This document shows positions 1 through 12,293 of a stretch of 64,000 bases of DNA, piece by piece. Each line of letters opens with the position of its first letter. Positions within the stretch are counted from its first letter, which is position 1. The position numbers and the translations under genes were made by a program. This DNA is from Nonomuraea angiospora (lineage in GTDB: Bacteria > Actinomycetota > Actinomycetes > Streptosporangiales > Streptosporangiaceae): contig NZ_JADBEK010000001.1 of the NCBI RefSeq assembly GCF_014873145.1, forward strand, positions 8,308,001 to 8,372,000. Reading direction: 5' to 3'. The notes under the pieces are model-generated. The model searched no databases. It worked only from the letters and a program-made list of their open reading frames with translations, and was not told the origin of the DNA.

Positions 1-905
1 GTGGCGTTCACCCAGGTCGGCTTGATGGTGGCGCCCTTGGTGTAGGTCTCGAACCTGGCGGCCGTGTCGCACATCCCGCCCTTGGGCCCGCCGGTGGTGA
101 CGACCGCGAAATAGCGGCCGTCGGGTGAGAAGTCCAGGCCGCGCACGTACGAGGGGAACGCGCTCATGCACGGGCGCGCGTACGCCTCGGTCCGCCACGG
201 TGCGAGCCTGGCGGTGGGGCCGCTGATGTCGATGAGCCCGAGCTGCGGCCTGGACCGGCCGTCGAGCGTGGTGAACGAGCCGTCCACGAGGAGCCGGTAG
301 CGGGTGGCGGCGATCGCGTAGACCTTCACGCTGGGCGTGAGCGAGCCGCCGGGCGTGATGCCGAACGCCGGGTCGGCCGCGCCCGTCGTCGCGTCGATCC
401 TGGCCAGCGCGGTGCGCGGGCTGGTGAAGTCGCCGCCCACGTAGAGCTTGGAGCCCTGCCTGGCCAGCGTCGAGACCATGCCGCCGCCGATGCGCGGCGC
501 GAAGCCGGTCACCAGCGAGCCGTCGGAGAGCTTGAGCCTGGCCAGCGACCTGGCGGGCGAGTCGTTGACGCCGATGAACTCGCCGCCGACGTAGACGGTG
601 CCCTGGTCGCCGGCGGCCAGGCCGTACACGGGGCCCGGGACGACCGGCGCGAAGTCCGGCAGGACCCGTCCCGTGGTCAGGCTGTAGGCGAAGAGGTTGG
701 AGCGCGGGTAGGCGGTGGTGCGGGCGGCGTCGCTCACCTCGCTGAAGGAGCCGCCGACCACGACGGTGTCGCCGACGACCGTGATCGCGTTGACGATGCC
801 GTCGAGCACGTGGGGAGTGCTGTCTACCGGGTCGGCCGAGACGACGCGGAAATGCGCCGTGGGAGCCGAGGCGATGAGCGCCGCAAGGGCGACACGGGCA
901 AGCAT
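1..905 (-). CDS. Secreted beta-propeller protein, C-terminus beyond window
   Basis: Read on the minus strand from an ATG at 905, the frame stays open to base 1, so about 301 residues are visible and the C-terminus lies outside the window. The N-terminus (MLARVALAALIASAPTAHF) looks like a signal peptide. The rest is a series of blades with recurring VYVGGEF, LYVGGDF and VVVGGSF segments about 50 residues apart, as in delta-60/DUF5122-type propellers of actinomycetes. That points to an extracellular protein, perhaps sugar- or wall-binding. No catalytic motif is seen. It is divergent from the methyltransferase gene at 1012 with 106 nt between them. The fold is fairly secure; the function is unknown. 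Confidence 0.75.
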   Translation of the reverse strand, partial: MLARVALAALIASAPTAHFRVVSADPVDSTPHVLDGIVNAITVVGDTVVVGGSFSEVSDAARTTAYPRSNLFAYSLTTGRVLPDFAPVVPGPVYGLAAGDQGTVYVGGEFIGVNDSPARSLARLKLSDGSLVTGFAPRIGGGMVSTLARQGSKLYVGGDFTSPRTALARIDATTGAADPAFGITPGGSLTPSVKVYAIAATRYRLLVDGSFTTLDGRSRPQLGLIDISGPTARLAPWRTEAYARPCMSAFPSYVRGLDFSPDGRYFAVVTTGGPKGGMCDTAARFETYTKGATIKPTWVNA

Positions 906-1011
906 TCGCCAAGTTTTAGCAGACGTTCAGTAGTCTCGCTGCTACTTTCCGTTAAATGTCGTGTTCATGGCCCCGGGTATGGGCCTGGAAGGCACCCCAT
1001 AGTCTTGGGCT

Positions 1012-1728
1012 ATGACGCGCGCTCAGTTGGACAAACAGCCGGACGAGGTCGCCGCGATGTTCGATCGCACCGCCCGGCGCTACGACCTGGTCAATGACGT
1101 GATCTCCCTCGGGCAGGTCAGGATGTGGCGCAAGGCGGTGGCCGCGGCCGTCGACGCGGGCCCCGGGGAGCTCGTGCTCGACCTGGGCGCCGGCACCGGC
1201 ACGTCCACCGACGCGTTCACCACGCTGGGCGCGCGGGCCATCGCGTCCGACTTCTCGCTGGGCATGCTCCGCACCGGCGTGCGCCGCCACGGCGGCAACG
1301 CGCTGTCGGGTGACGGGGTGCCCTTCATCGCGGGCGACGCGCTGCGGCTGCCGTTCGCCGACGACGTGTTCGACGCGGTGACGATCTCGGTGGCGCTGCG
1401 CAACGTCCACGACACCGAGCAGGCGCTGCGGGAGATGCTGCGCGTGACCAGGCCGGGCGGCCGGTTGGTGATCTTGGAGTTCTCCCACGTGAAGTACGGG
1501 CCCTTCGATCTCGTCTACCGCGAATATCTGATGAAGCTGCTGCCAAAAGTGGCCAAGGTGTTCGGCTCGAATGACGATTCCTATGAATATCTGGCGGAGT
1601 CGATCCGGGATTGGCCCGACCAGCGCACGCTGGCCCGGACCATTCAGGACGCCGGCTGGGAGCGGGTCGCCTGGCGCAATCTCACGATGGGCATCGTCGC
1701 CCTGCACAGAGGGTTCAAGCCGGCGTGA
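1012..1728 (+). CDS. menG: Demethylmenaquinone methyltransferase (UbiE/MenG family)
   Basis: This 238-residue class I methyltransferase should carry out the last step of menaquinone synthesis, SAM-dependent C-methylation of demethylmenaquinone at the membrane. Visible UbiE-family signatures are the N-terminal [12 protein letters not shown] segment, the SAM-binding loop DLGAGTGTS at residues 57-65, and the [15 protein letters not shown] block. Length is normal for the family. It lies upstream of a geranylgeranyl-reductase-like flavoprotein, the nuo operon and a polyprenyl diphosphate synthase. That context favours a menaquinone substrate over ubiquinone, which actinomycetes lack. The 163-nt gap before the next gene holds a probable Rex operator, so this gene is probably transcribed separately. 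Confidence 0.92.
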   Translation: MTRAQLDKQPDEVAAMFDRTARRYDLVNDVISLGQVRMWRKAVAAAVDAGPGELVLDLGAGTGTSTDAFTTLGARAIASDFSLGMLRTGVRRHGGNALSGDGVPFIAGDALRLPFADDVFDAVTISVALRNVHDTEQALREMLRVTRPGGRLVILEFSHVKYGPFDLVYREYLMKLLPKVAKVFGSNDDSYEYLAESIRDWPDQRTLARTIQDAGWERVAWRNLTMGIVALHRGFKPA

Positions 1729-1821
1729 GACCACACGCGACACACCGTTCCTCTTGGATCACAGAACAGCACCCCGACTGCCACTATGTACTGGAAAAGC
1801 AGTAGACTGCGGGCCGACAAG

Positions 1822-1841
1822 TTTGTGAAGGGGTTCACAAA
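1822..1841. promoter_or_regulatory. Probable Rex operator
   Basis: Perfect dyad TTTGTGAA-GGGG-TTCACAAA, 50 nt before the flavoprotein start and just downstream of a possible -10 hexamer TAGACT at 1803-1808. It fits the Streptomyces Rex site TGTGAAC-N3-TTCACA, with 8-bp arms and a 4-nt centre. Rex represses respiratory operons when NADH/NAD+ is low. Its position between the presumed promoter and the start codon suits repression of the reductase and possibly the nuo genes beyond. The match is by eye. Confidence 0.75.
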
Positions 1842-1891
1842 GGAACGAAGGCAGCACACCCCCGAGGCCTTCGAGCGTGTAGGACAGGACA

Positions 1892-3145
1892 GTGACCGTG
1901 CCAACAGCCACGAAGGCTGACGCTGACGTCATCGTCGTCGGCGCCGGTCCCGCCGGTTCCGCAGCCGCCTTTTACCTCGCTCAGGCCGGGCTCGACGTGC
2001 TGCTCCTGGAGAAGACCAGGTTCCCCCGCGAGAAGGTCTGCGGCGACGGGCTGACGCCGCGGGCGGTCAAGCAGCTGCTCAACATGGGCGTCGACATCGA
2101 CGCTCCCGGCTGGATCAGGAACAAGGGGCTGCGCGTCGTCGGCGGCGGCCACCGCTTCGACCTCGACTGGCCCCAGCTCGAGCGCTTCCCCGACTTCGGC
2201 CTCGTGCGCACCCGCCAGGACTTCGACCAGATCGTCGCCGCCAACGCGGTCAAGAACGGCGTGCGCCTGATGGAGGGCGTGACCGTCACGGGGCCCGTCC
2301 TCGACGACCGCAGCGGCCACATCGTCGGCGTGACGACCAAGGACGGCCGCGAATACCGCAGCCGCGTGGTGGTGGCCGCCGACGGCAACAGCACCCGGCT
2401 GGCCCTGGGCATGGGGCTGCACAAGCGCGAGGACCGCCCGATGGGCGTGGCGGTGCGGACGTACTTCGAGAGCCCGCGCCACGACGACGACTACCTCGAG
2501 ATCTGGCTGGAGCTGTGGGCGCAGGAGAAGCTGCTGCCCGGCTACGGCTGGATCTTCGGCGTCGGCGACGGCACCGCCAACGTGGGTCTCGGGCTGCTCA
2601 ACACCAGCGCGCAGTTCAAGAACATCGACTACCGGGACCTGCTGCGGACCTGGTGCAAGGCCATGCCTCCCGAGTGGGAGTTCACCGAGGAGAACATGAC
2701 GGCCCCCATTCGCGGCGCCGCGCTCCCCATGGCCTTCAACCGGCAGCCGCACTACACGCGGGGCCTGGTGCTCGTGGGCGACTCGGGCGGGTCCATCAAC
2801 CCGTTCAACGGCGAGGGCATCGCCTACGCCATGGAGACCGGCGAGATAGCCGCGGAGGTCATCGCCAAGGCCCTCAGGGGCACCACCCCCGCGGAGCAGG
2901 AACGCACTCTGAGGACCTATCCTCAGGTGCTGAAGGACGCCTACGGCGGCTACTTCACCCTGGGCAGGCTGTTCGTCGAGCTCATCGGAAAGCCGGGCGT
3001 GATGGGCTTCGGCACCAGGCACGGTCTGCCTCACCCGAGGCTGATGCGCTTCGCCATCAAACTCCTTGGTAATCTCACCGACCGGCGAGGCGATGCGTCA
3101 GACATGATCATTAACGCTCTCTCGAAGGTCGCGCCACCAGCATGA
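1892..3145 (+). CDS. FAD-dependent geranylgeranyl reductase family protein (MenJ-like)
   Basis: This 417-residue flavoprotein has the N-terminal dinucleotide motif VGAGPAG at 16-22, a PREKVCGDG segment typical of the family, and the second FAD motif GDSGGSINPFNGEGIAYA near residue 303. Geranylgeranyl reductase family members hydrogenate isoprenoid double bonds. The mycobacterial relative MenJ saturates one unit of the menaquinone side chain, and the position between menG and nuo supports that role here. The start is a GTG at 1892, preceded by the Rex-like dyad. A related function such as saturation of membrane-lipid isoprenoids cannot be excluded. nuoA starts 64 nt downstream, close enough for read-through. 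Confidence 0.85.
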   Translation: MTVPTATKADADVIVVGAGPAGSAAAFYLAQAGLDVLLLEKTRFPREKVCGDGLTPRAVKQLLNMGVDIDAPGWIRNKGLRVVGGGHRFDLDWPQLERFPDFGLVRTRQDFDQIVAANAVKNGVRLMEGVTVTGPVLDDRSGHIVGVTTKDGREYRSRVVVAADGNSTRLALGMGLHKREDRPMGVAVRTYFESPRHDDDYLEIWLELWAQEKLLPGYGWIFGVGDGTANVGLGLLNTSAQFKNIDYRDLLRTWCKAMPPEWEFTEENMTAPIRGAALPMAFNRQPHYTRGLVLVGDSGGSINPFNGEGIAYAMETGEIAAEVIAKALRGTTPAEQERTLRTYPQVLKDAYGGYFTLGRLFVELIGKPGVMGFGTRHGLPHPRLMRFAIKLLGNLTDRRGDASDMIINALSKVAPPA

Positions 3146-3209
3146 ATCTCAGAATTGACAGATCCGGCTGCGCGCCCGCGCGCGCGGCGACTCCGGAGGA
3201 GGCGTAGCG

Positions 3210-3605
3210 ATGGACCTTTACGTGCCCATCCTGGTGCTCGCCGTTCTCGCGGGGGGCTTCGCGATCTTCTCGGTCGCCATCGCTCCCTTCACCGGCCCCA
3301 AGCGCTGGAACCGCGCCAAGCTTGACGCCTATGAATGCGGCATCGAGCCGACGCCCCAGCCCGTCGGTGGTGGACGGTTCCCGCTCAAGTACATGGTCAC
3401 CGCGATGCTCTTCATCGTGTTCGACATCGAGATCATCTTCCTCTACCCATGGGCGGTCTCGTTCGCGCCGCAGACGAACGACGCCGGCCAGGTGCTCAGC
3501 TCCGGCCTGGGGCTGTTCGCGCTCGTGGAGATGGTGCTGTTCATCGTCACCGTGCTCGTCGCCTATGCGTACGTGTGGCGCCGCAAGGGTCTGGACTGGG
3601 ACTGA
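3210..3605 (+). CDS. nuoA: NADH-quinone oxidoreductase subunit A
   Basis: This is a 131-residue membrane subunit of proton-pumping complex I with three predicted helices. Family hallmarks are the DAYECGIEP loop (the cysteine loop contributing to the quinone-site region) and [15 protein letters not shown] in helix 2. A strong GGAGGAGG ribosome site precedes the ATG. It is the first of 14 subunit genes in the standard A-to-N order, and nuoB starts 2 nt after its stop. Confidence 0.97.
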   Translation: MDLYVPILVLAVLAGGFAIFSVAIAPFTGPKRWNRAKLDAYECGIEPTPQPVGGGRFPLKYMVTAMLFIVFDIEIIFLYPWAVSFAPQTNDAGQVLSSGLGLFALVEMVLFIVTVLVAYAYVWRRKGLDWD

Positions 3606-3607
3606 AA

Positions 3608-4159
3608 ATGGGACTTGAAGAGAAACTCCCCAGCGGGTTCATCCTCAGCACGGTCGAGGCGGCCGCCGGATGGGCGCGCAAGAACTCCGTGTGGCCCGCC
3701 ACATTCGGCCTCGCGTGCTGTGCCATCGAGCTGATGGCCACCGGCGGCCCCCACTACGACCTGGCGCGCTTCGGCATGGAGCGCGCTTCGGCGTCTCCTC
3801 GCCAGGCCGACCTCATGATCGTCGCCGGCCGCGTCTCGCAGAAGATGGCGCCCGTGCTGCGGCAGATCTACGACCAGATGGCCGAGCCGAAGTGGGTCAT
3901 CTCCATGGGTGTGTGCGCCTCCAGCGGCGGCATGTTCAACAACTACGCGATCGTGCAGGGCGTCGACCACGTCGTGCCCGTCGACATCTACCTGCCGGGC
4001 TGCCCGCCGCGGCCCGAGATGCTGATCGACGCGATCGTGAAGCTGCACGACAAGATCCAGAACATGAAGTTCGGCGCCCACCGCGCCAAGCAGATCGAGG
4101 AGCTCGAGCTGCAGGCGCTGCGGCCGCTGCCGCTGATCGACCAGGGAGCCTCGAAGTGA
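3608..4159 (+). CDS. nuoB: NADH-quinone oxidoreductase subunit B
   Basis: The 183-residue peripheral-arm subunit carries Fe-S cluster N2, the last electron carrier before quinone. The N2 ligands are visible as the tandem cysteines in GLACCAIEL, the cysteine in MGVCASSGG and the one in [10 protein letters not shown] chose the ATG at 3608, which gives the usual N-terminus [12 protein letters not shown]; the frame is open further upstream but that part overlaps nuoA. The stop overlaps the GTG of nuoC by 4 nt, so the two are translationally coupled. Confidence 0.97.
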   Translation: MGLEEKLPSGFILSTVEAAAGWARKNSVWPATFGLACCAIELMATGGPHYDLARFGMERASASPRQADLMIVAGRVSQKMAPVLRQIYDQMAEPKWVISMGVCASSGGMFNNYAIVQGVDHVVPVDIYLPGCPPRPEMLIDAIVKLHDKIQNMKFGAHRAKQIEELELQALRPLPLIDQGASK

Positions 4160-4860
4160 CCTCGCCCGACAACCTCCCCGGCAGCCCGGAAAGCGGTGAG
4201 ACCCCCGAGGCCGCGGTTCCCGCCGTCCCCGAGGCGCCGATCGCCCGGCACGGCATGTTCGGCGCCCAGGACTCCGGCGACACCTCCGGCTACGGCGGCC
4301 TCGTCGTGCGCCGGGCGCCGCAGCTGTCCACGCCCCGCCCGTACGGCGGCTACTTCGACGAGGTCGTCGACGGCCTGGCCCTCGACGACGCCATCGAGCG
4401 CGTGGTCGTCGACCGCGGTGAGCTGACCCTGCACGTCAAGCGGGAGCGGTTGGTCGAGGTCGTCCAGAAGCTGCGCGACGACCCGGCCCTGCGCTTCGAG
4501 CTCTCGCTGGGCGTCACCGGCGTGCACTACCCGCACCTGACGGGCGAGGAGCTGCACGCGGTCATCCACCTGTGCTCGATCACCTACAACCGCCGCGTAC
4601 GCGTCGAGGCCAGCGCCCCCGACTCCGACCCGCACATTCCATCGACCGTGGGCGTTTACCCTGGTCACGACTGGCATGAGCGTGAGGCGTACGACTTCTT
4701 CGGGATCATCTTCGACGGTCACCCCGCGCTCACCCGGATCATGATGCCGGACGACTGGGACGGCCACCCGCAGCGCAAGGACTACCCGCTCGGCGGCATC
4801 CCGGTCGAATACCGCGGCGCCACCATCCCCGCGCCCGACCAGAGGAGGAGCTACTCGTGA
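4156..4860 (+). CDS. nuoC: NADH-quinone oxidoreductase subunit C
   Basis: This 234-residue 30-kDa-type subunit of the peripheral arm has the family signature [17 protein letters not shown] and, near the end, [13 protein letters not shown]. The first 60 residues are a proline/glutamate-rich extension common in actinobacterial NuoC and absent from the core fold. The start is the GTG of a GTGA overlap with nuoB, and the end overlaps nuoD by 4 nt. NuoC and NuoD are separate here, unlike the fused form in enterobacteria. Confidence 0.96.
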   Translation: MTSPDNLPGSPESGETPEAAVPAVPEAPIARHGMFGAQDSGDTSGYGGLVVRRAPQLSTPRPYGGYFDEVVDGLALDDAIERVVVDRGELTLHVKRERLVEVVQKLRDDPALRFELSLGVTGVHYPHLTGEELHAVIHLCSITYNRRVRVEASAPDSDPHIPSTVGVYPGHDWHEREAYDFFGIIFDGHPALTRIMMPDDWDGHPQRKDYPLGGIPVEYRGATIPAPDQRRSYS

Positions 4861-6182
4861 GCACCGCTTATGACGAGGCGACCGAGGGCAAGGTCTATTC
4901 GGTCAACGGCGGCGACTGGGACGAGGTCGTCACCGGAGCGCGTGACACCGAAGAAGAGCGCCTGGTCGTCAACATGGGGCCGCAGCACCCGTCCACGCAC
5001 GGCGTGCTCCGCCTGGTCCTGACCCTCGACGGCGAGACGGTGACCGAGGCGCGCAGCGTCATCGGCTACCTGCACACCGGCATCGAGAAGAACATGGAAT
5101 ACCGGACGTGGACCCAGGGCACCACGTTCGTGACCCGCATGGACTACCTCTCGCCGATCTTCAACGAGACCGCCTACTGCCTGGGCGTGGAGAAGCTGCT
5201 CGGCATCGAGGACCGCATCCCGGACCGGGCGCAGGCCATCCGCGTGATGATGATGGAGCTCAACCGGATCTCCTCGCACCTGGTCGCGATGGGCACGTTC
5301 GGCATGGAGCTGGGCGCGACCACGCCGTTCCTCTTCGGCTATCGCGACCGCGAGATGATCATGGATCTCTTCGAGTACATCACCGGTCTGCGGATGAACC
5401 ACGCCTACATCAGGCCGGGCGGCGTGAGCGTCGACCTGCCCGCGGGCGCGGTCGACAAGGTCGGCGAGTTCCTCAAGGAGATGCCCAAGCGGATCAAGGA
5501 CATCCGCAAGCTCCTCGACGCCAACCCGGTCTACGTGCGCCGCACCCAGGACGTGGCCTACCTCGACTTGACCGGCTGCATGGCCCTGGGCATCACCGGC
5601 CCGATCATGCGCGCCGCCGGCCTCCCGTGGGACCTGCGCAAGTCGCAGCCCTACTGCGGCTACGAGACGTACGAGTTCGACGTCGCCACCGAGCGCGGCT
5701 GTGACGTCTACTCGCGCTACCTCGTGCGCATGAAGGAGATGGAAGAGTCCCTCAAGATCGTTGAGCAGGCGCTCGACCGCATCGCCGGCCCGCTCAAGGG
5801 CGACCCGGTGATGATCGAGGACAAGAAGATCGGCTGGCCCGCGCAGCTCGCGCTCGGCCCCGACGGGTTCGGCAACTCGCCCGACCACATCGCCCACATC
5901 ATGGGCACCTCGATGGAAGCGCTCATTCACCACTTCAAGCTGGTGACCGAGGGCTTCCGGGTGCCGGCCGGGCAGGCGTACGCCAGCATCGAGTCGCCCA
6001 AGGGCGAGCTCGGCGCCCACGTGGTCAGCGACGGCGGCACCCGCCCCTACCGCGTGCACTTCCGCGAGCCGTCCTTCTGCAACCTGCAGGGTTTCCCCGC
6101 GATGGCAGAGGGCGGCCAGGTCGCCGACGTGATCGCCGCGGTGGCTTCTATCGACCCTGTCATGGGAGGTGTGGACCGGTGA
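4857..6182 (+). CDS. nuoD: NADH-quinone oxidoreductase subunit D
   Basis: The 441-residue 49-kDa-type subunit forms the quinone pocket with NuoB. The conserved N-terminal block [13 protein letters not shown], which holds a quinone-site histidine, is present, as are [11 protein letters not shown] and the C-terminal SPKGELG and [10 protein letters not shown]. The GTG start overlaps the nuoC stop and an AGAGGAGG-like site lies about 7 nt upstream. The protein is slightly longer than the E. coli domain because of about 40 extra N-terminal residues. Confidence 0.97.
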   Translation: MSTAYDEATEGKVYSVNGGDWDEVVTGARDTEEERLVVNMGPQHPSTHGVLRLVLTLDGETVTEARSVIGYLHTGIEKNMEYRTWTQGTTFVTRMDYLSPIFNETAYCLGVEKLLGIEDRIPDRAQAIRVMMMELNRISSHLVAMGTFGMELGATTPFLFGYRDREMIMDLFEYITGLRMNHAYIRPGGVSVDLPAGAVDKVGEFLKEMPKRIKDIRKLLDANPVYVRRTQDVAYLDLTGCMALGITGPIMRAAGLPWDLRKSQPYCGYETYEFDVATERGCDVYSRYLVRMKEMEESLKIVEQALDRIAGPLKGDPVMIEDKKIGWPAQLALGPDGFGNSPDHIAHIMGTSMEALIHHFKLVTEGFRVPAGQAYASIESPKGELGAHVVSDGGTRPYRVHFREPSFCNLQGFPAMAEGGQVADVIAAVASIDPVMGGVDR

Positions 6183-6831
6183 CTTATTCACCGGAGATCC
6201 GGGAGCGTCTGGAGCGGGACGCCAAGGAGATCATCGGGCGTTACCCGAAGACGCGCTCCGCACTGCTGCCGCTGCTCCACCTCGTGCAGTCGGAGGACGG
6301 CTACGTCTCCGACGACGGGCAGGAGTTCTGCGCGGAGATGCTGGGCATCAGCAAGGCCGAGGTCACCGGCGTCGCGACCTTCTACACGATGTACAAGCGC
6401 AAGCCCGCCGGCGACTATCACGTCGGCGTGTGCATCAACGCGCTGTGCGCGGTCATGGGCGGCGACCAGATCTGGGACGAGCTGACCGAGCACGTCGGCG
6501 TCGGCCACGAGGAGACGACCTCCGACGGCAAGATCTCGCTGGAGCGCCTCGAGTGCAACGCGGCCTGCGACTTCGCCCCCGTCATGATGGTCAACTGGGA
6601 GTTCTTCGACAACCAGACCCCCGAGTCGGCCAAGCAGCTCGTCGACGACCTGCGTGACGGCAAGGACGTGCGGCCGACCCGCGGCCCGAAGAAGCTCTGC
6701 AGCTTCAAGGACGCCTCGCGCGTGCTCGCCGGCCTGCCCGACGACCTGGCCGCTGACGGCCCGTCGGCCGCCGGCGCCTCGCTGGAGGGCCTGAAGGTCG
6801 CCAAGGCCAACGGATGGAAGGCCCCCGAGGC

Positions 6832-6835
<4 letters not shown>
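6179..6835 (+). CDS. nuoE: NADH-quinone oxidoreductase subunit E
   Basis: This 218-residue 24-kDa-type subunit of the NADH-dehydrogenase module binds the off-path [2Fe-2S] cluster N1a. Its ligands are visible as CINALC (C-x4-C) and CNAAC (C-x3-C), the usual thioredoxin-like arrangement. It has about 50 extra C-terminal residues relative to E. coli NuoE, including a KKLCSF segment. The GTG start overlaps nuoD and its stop overlaps nuoF by 4 nt. Confidence 0.96.
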
Positions 6836-8117
<1,282 letters not shown>

Positions 8118-8121
<4 letters not shown>

Positions 8122-10493
8122 CAGTCGTAGAGACCGAGACGAACCTGGTGACCCTGACCATCGACGGGTTCCAGGTCAGCGTGCCCAAGGGCACCTTGAT
8201 CATCAGGGCCGCCGAGCTCCTGGGCATCCAGATCCCCAGGTTCTGCGACCACCCGCTGCTCGACCCGGCGGCCAACTGCCGCCAGTGCCTGGTCGACATC
8301 CCCGACGCGGGCAACGGCCGCGGCTTCCCCAAGCCGCAGCCGTCGTGCGCGATCGAGGTCGCCGAGGGCATGGTCGTGCAGACCCAGCTCACCTCGCCGG
8401 TCGCCGAGAAGGCGCAGCGCGGGGCCATGGAGCTGCTGCTCATGAACCACCCGCTCGACTGCCCGGTCTGCGACAAGGGCGGCGAGTGCCCCCTGCAGAA
8501 CCAGGCCATGTCCAACGGCCAGGGCGAGTCCAGGTTCCAGGAGCAGAAGCGGACCTTCCCCAAGCCGCTGCCGCTGTCCACGCAGGTGCTGCTCGACCGC
8601 GAGCGCTGCGTCCAGTGCGCCCGGTGCATCCGCTTCTCCGACCAGATCGCCGGCGACCCGCTCATCGAGTTCTTCGAGCGCGGGGCCAAGGAGCAGGTGC
8701 GCACCGCCGAGGGCAAGCCGTTCAACTCCTACTTCTCCGGCAACACGGTGCAGATCTGCCCGGTCGGCGCGCTGACCGGCGCCGCCTACCGGTTCCGGGC
8801 CCGCCCGTTCGACCTGGTCTCCACGCCGAGCGCGTGCGAGCACTGCGCCGCCGGTTGCGCCCAGCGCACCGACCACCGGCGCGGCCGGGTCACCCGCCGC
8901 CTGGCGGGCAACGACCCGCAGGTCAACGAGGAGTGGAACTGCGACAAGGGCCGCTGGGCCTTCACCTACGCCCAGCAGCCCGACCGGCTGAAGACGCCGC
9001 TGGTCCGCAACGAGGAGGGCGTGCTCGTGCCCGCCTCGTGGCCGGAGGCGCTGGCGGTGGCCGCCGCGGGCCTGGCCAAGGCCCGCGGCAAGGCCGGCGT
9101 GCTGGTCGGCGGCCGGGTCACGGTCGAGGACTCGTACGCGTACGCCAAGTTCGCCCGCCTGGCCCTGGCCAGCAACGACATCGACTTCCGCGCCCGGCCG
9201 CACTCCGCCGAGGAGGCGCAGTTCCTGGCCCACGCGGTGGCCGGCAAGGGCATCGAGGTCAGCTACACCGACCTCGAGAACGCCCCCCACGTGCTGCTCG
9301 TCGGGTTCGAGCCCGAGGAGGAGTCGCCGATCGTCTTCCTGCGCCTGCGCAAGGCGTGGCAGAAGAAGGGCCTCAAGGTCACCTCGATCGCCCCGTTCGC
9401 CTCGCCCGGCCTGGCCAAGATGGGCGGCACGCTCATCCGCACCGCGCCCGGCGCCGAGGCCGACGCGATCGGCGACCTGGTCGGCACCCTCGCCGAGGGC
9501 GCGATCGTGCTCGCCGGCGAGCGCCTGGCCACCGTGCCCGGCGCGCTGTCCGCCGTGGTGCGGCTCGCCAACGCCTCCGGCGCCAGGCTCGCCTGGGTGC
9601 CGCGCAGGGCCGGCGAGCGCGGCGCGGTCGAGGCCGGCGCGCTGCCCAACCTGCTGCCGATCGGCCGCCCGGTCGACGACGAGTCCGCCAGGGCCGAGGT
9701 GGCCAGGGCGTGGAACGTGGCCTCGCTGCCCGCCACCCCCGGCCGCGACACGACCGGCATCCTGGAGGCCGCCCGCGCCGGCGAGCTGGACGCGCTGGTC
9801 GTGGCCGGCGTCGACCCCTACGACCTGGCCGACCCCGTGGCGGCGCTCGACGCGCTCGAGCACACGCCGTTCATCGTCAGCCTGGAGATCCGCGCCAGCG
9901 CCGTCACCGACCGCGCCGACGTGGTCCTGCCCGTCGCCGCGGTGCAGGAGAAGGGCGGCACGTTCGTCAACTGGGAGGGCAGGGGCCGCTCGTTCGAGGC
10001 GCCGCTGAAGGTGCCCGGCCTGCAGAGCGACCTGGCCGTGATCGGCAACCTGGCCGACCGGATGGACGTCCACCTGGGCCTGCCGGACGCCAAGGCCGCC
10101 CGGCGGGAGCTGTCCGGCCTGGGCGCCTGGCGCGGCAGCCGCGTCACCGCCCCGCACACCGCCACCCGCGCCCAGGGCGCCCCGGCGGCCGGCGAGGCGC
10201 TGCTGGCGACCTGGCACCTGCTGCTCGACGAGGGCAGGCTGCAGGACGGCGAGCCGTACCTGGCGGGCACCGCCCGCGCCGCCGAGGCGCTGGTCTCCGA
10301 GAGCACGGCGGCCGAGCTCGGCGTCGCGGACGGCGACAAGCTCGTCGTGGGCGACAGCGTCACCCTGCCCGTGCGCGTCGCCGATCTGCCGGACCGGGTC
10401 GTCTGGGTGCCTGCGAACTCCGGCGGCTGCTCGGTCACCCGTGACCTGCACGCGGTGGCCGGCGACATCGTCACCATCGGGAGCGCCTCATGA
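8118..10493 (+). CDS. nuoG: NADH-quinone oxidoreductase subunit G
   Basis: This 791-residue 75-kDa-type subunit relays electrons from NuoF. The N-terminal ferredoxin domain carries [2Fe-2S] N1b ligands ([16 protein letters not shown]), then the His-Cys-Cys-Cys region ([13 protein letters not shown]), then the paired cysteines of [11 protein letters not shown] second group EHCAAGCAQ could bind the extra N7-type cluster found in some bacteria. The C-terminal half is a molybdopterin-oxidoreductase-like domain that has lost its active site in the family. It overlaps nuoF and nuoH by 4 nt each. Confidence 0.96.
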
Positions 10494-11791
10494 CCCACGT
10501 TCTCGCGGCCGATCCCACCCTCGCCGACTTCGGCAAGGACCCGCTGTGGATCACGATCATCAAGGCCGTGCTGCTGTTCGCCTTCCTGATGCTGGGCATC
10601 CTGTTCGGCGTCTGGTTCGAGCGCAAGCTGATCTCCAGGATGCAGAACCGGTACGGCCCCAACCGGGCCGGAAAGTTCGGCCTCCTGCAATCGGTGGCCG
10701 ACGGCCTGAAGATGGGTCTGAAGGAGGACATCTTCCCGCGGACCGTGGACAAGGTGCTCTACCTGCTGGCCCCGGTCATCATGGTGATCCCGGCCTTCCT
10801 GGCCTTCTCGATCGTGCCGTTCGCGGGGATGGTCAACCTGTTCGGCGTGCAGACGCCGCTGCAGCTGGTCGACCTGCCGGTGGCGGTGCTGTTCATGCTC
10901 GCCATGGGCGCGGTGTCGGTCTACGGCGTGGTGCTGGCCGGTTGGTCGTCGCGCTCGCCGTACGCGCTGCTGGGCGGTCTCAGAAGCGCGGCGCAGGTGG
11001 TCTCGTACGAGATCGCCATGGGCCTGTCGTTCGTGGCCATCTTCCTGTTCGCCGGGACGCTGTCCACCTCGGAGATCGTCAACGCGCAGGGGCAGACCTG
11101 GTTCGTGTTCCTGCTGATCCCGTCGTTCGTGATCTACGTGATCTGCATGTTCGGCGAGGCCGCGCGCATCCCGTTCGACCTGCCCGAAGGCGAGGGCGAG
11201 CTGGTCGGAGGCTTCCAGACCGAATACTCCTCGTCGCTGAAGTTCGCCCTGATCATGATGGGCGAATACCTGCACACCTTCACCGCCTCGGGCATCGCCG
11301 TGACGTTGTTCCTCGGCGGCTGGCGGGCGCCGATCCCGATCTCCTGGTGGGAGGGCGCCAACCAGGGCTACTGGCCGGTGCTGTGGTTCCTCGTCAAGTT
11401 CGTGCTCACCTTCAGCTTCATCATCTGGGTGCGGGCCTCGCTGCCGCGCGTGCGCTACGACCAGCTCATGTCGCTGGGCTGGAAGGTGCTGATCCCCGTC
11501 AACCTGGCGTGGATCATGCTCGTGGCCGGCGTGCGCAGCGTGATGCTCAACGAGGAGTCCCGGATGATCGCCCTCGGGGTGACCGGGGTCATCGTGATCG
11601 GTGGGCTGGCCATCTGGATGCGGTTCGACACCGTCAACCAGCGGCGCAAGGAGGACCGGAAGGCCCAGGTCGAAGCCGAGTTCGAGGAACTGTCCGAAGA
11701 GCCGACGGCAGGTGGCTTCCCGGTGCCGCCGCTCGATCTGCCGCACTACCACGGGGTGCAGCACAAGGAGATTCCCAGTGGGACTAACTGA
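10490..11791 (+). CDS. nuoH: NADH-quinone oxidoreductase subunit H
   Basis: The 433-residue membrane subunit joins the quinone chamber to the proton-pumping arm. It has eight or so hydrophobic helices and the conserved loops [40 protein letters not shown] acidic segment and [14 protein letters not shown]. The C-terminus has about 60 polar residues beyond the last helix, longer than in E. coli. It starts with the ATG of an ATGA overlap and ends 14 nt inside nuoI. Confidence 0.97.
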   Translation: MTHVLAADPTLADFGKDPLWITIIKAVLLFAFLMLGILFGVWFERKLISRMQNRYGPNRAGKFGLLQSVADGLKMGLKEDIFPRTVDKVLYLLAPVIMVIPAFLAFSIVPFAGMVNLFGVQTPLQLVDLPVAVLFMLAMGAVSVYGVVLAGWSSRSPYALLGGLRSAAQVVSYEIAMGLSFVAIFLFAGTLSTSEIVNAQGQTWFVFLLIPSFVIYVICMFGEAARIPFDLPEGEGELVGGFQTEYSSSLKFALIMMGEYLHTFTASGIAVTLFLGGWRAPIPISWWEGANQGYWPVLWFLVKFVLTFSFIIWVRASLPRVRYDQLMSLGWKVLIPVNLAWIMLVAGVRSVMLNEESRMIALGVTGVIVIGGLAIWMRFDTVNQRRKEDRKAQVEAEFEELSEEPTAGGFPVPPLDLPHYHGVQHKEIPSGTN

Positions 11792-12293
11792 TTGGCTGAA
11801 CCCCGTCAAGGGCTTCGGGGTCACCTTCCACACGATGTTCAAGAAGCCCGTCACGACGAACTACCCGGAGGAGAAGAAGCCGACGGCTCCTCGCTTCCAC
11901 GGGCGTCACCAGCTCAACCGCTGGCCTGACGGGCTGGAGAAGTGCGTCGGCTGCGAGCTGTGCGCCTGGGCGTGTCCGGCCGACGCGATCTACGTCGAGG
12001 GCGCGGACAACACCGACGAGGAGCGGTTCTCGCCGGGTGAGCGTTACGGGCGCACGTACCAGATCAACTATCTGCGGTGCATCCTCTGCGGTCTGTGCAT
12101 CGAGGCCTGCCCGACCCGGGCGCTCACCATGACCAACGAGTACGAGCTCGCCGACACCTCCCGAGAGAGCCTCATCTTCACCAAGGAGATGCTCCTCGCG
12201 CCGCTGACGCAGGGCATGGAGCAGCCGCCGCACCCCATGCGGCTCGGTGAGACCGAAGAGGACTACTACCGGCTGGGGCGGACCAATGGGTGA
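11778..12293 (+). CDS. nuoI: NADH-quinone oxidoreductase subunit I
   Basis: This 171-residue ferredoxin-like subunit carries clusters N6a and N6b. The two [4Fe-4S] motifs are [12 protein letters not shown] and [13 protein letters not shown] placed the start at the GTG at 11778, which has an AAGGAG site 7 nt upstream and overlaps the end of nuoH by 14 nt; the resulting [17 protein letters not shown] is a normal actinobacterial NuoI N-terminus. nuoJ begins within its last codons. Confidence 0.95.
   Translation: MGLTDWLNPVKGFGVTFHTMFKKPVTTNYPEEKKPTAPRFHGRHQLNRWPDGLEKCVGCELCAWACPADAIYVEGADNTDEERFSPGERYGRTYQINYLRCILCGLCIEACPTRALTMTNEYELADTSRESLIFTKEMLLAPLTQGMEQPPHPMRLGETEEDYYRLGRTNG

Noticed and set aside
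3155..3165. TTGACA upstream of nuoA as a promoter
   Set aside because: No AT-rich -10 follows; the next 40 nt are almost all G and C. Read-through from the upstream Rex-controlled promoter is more likely.
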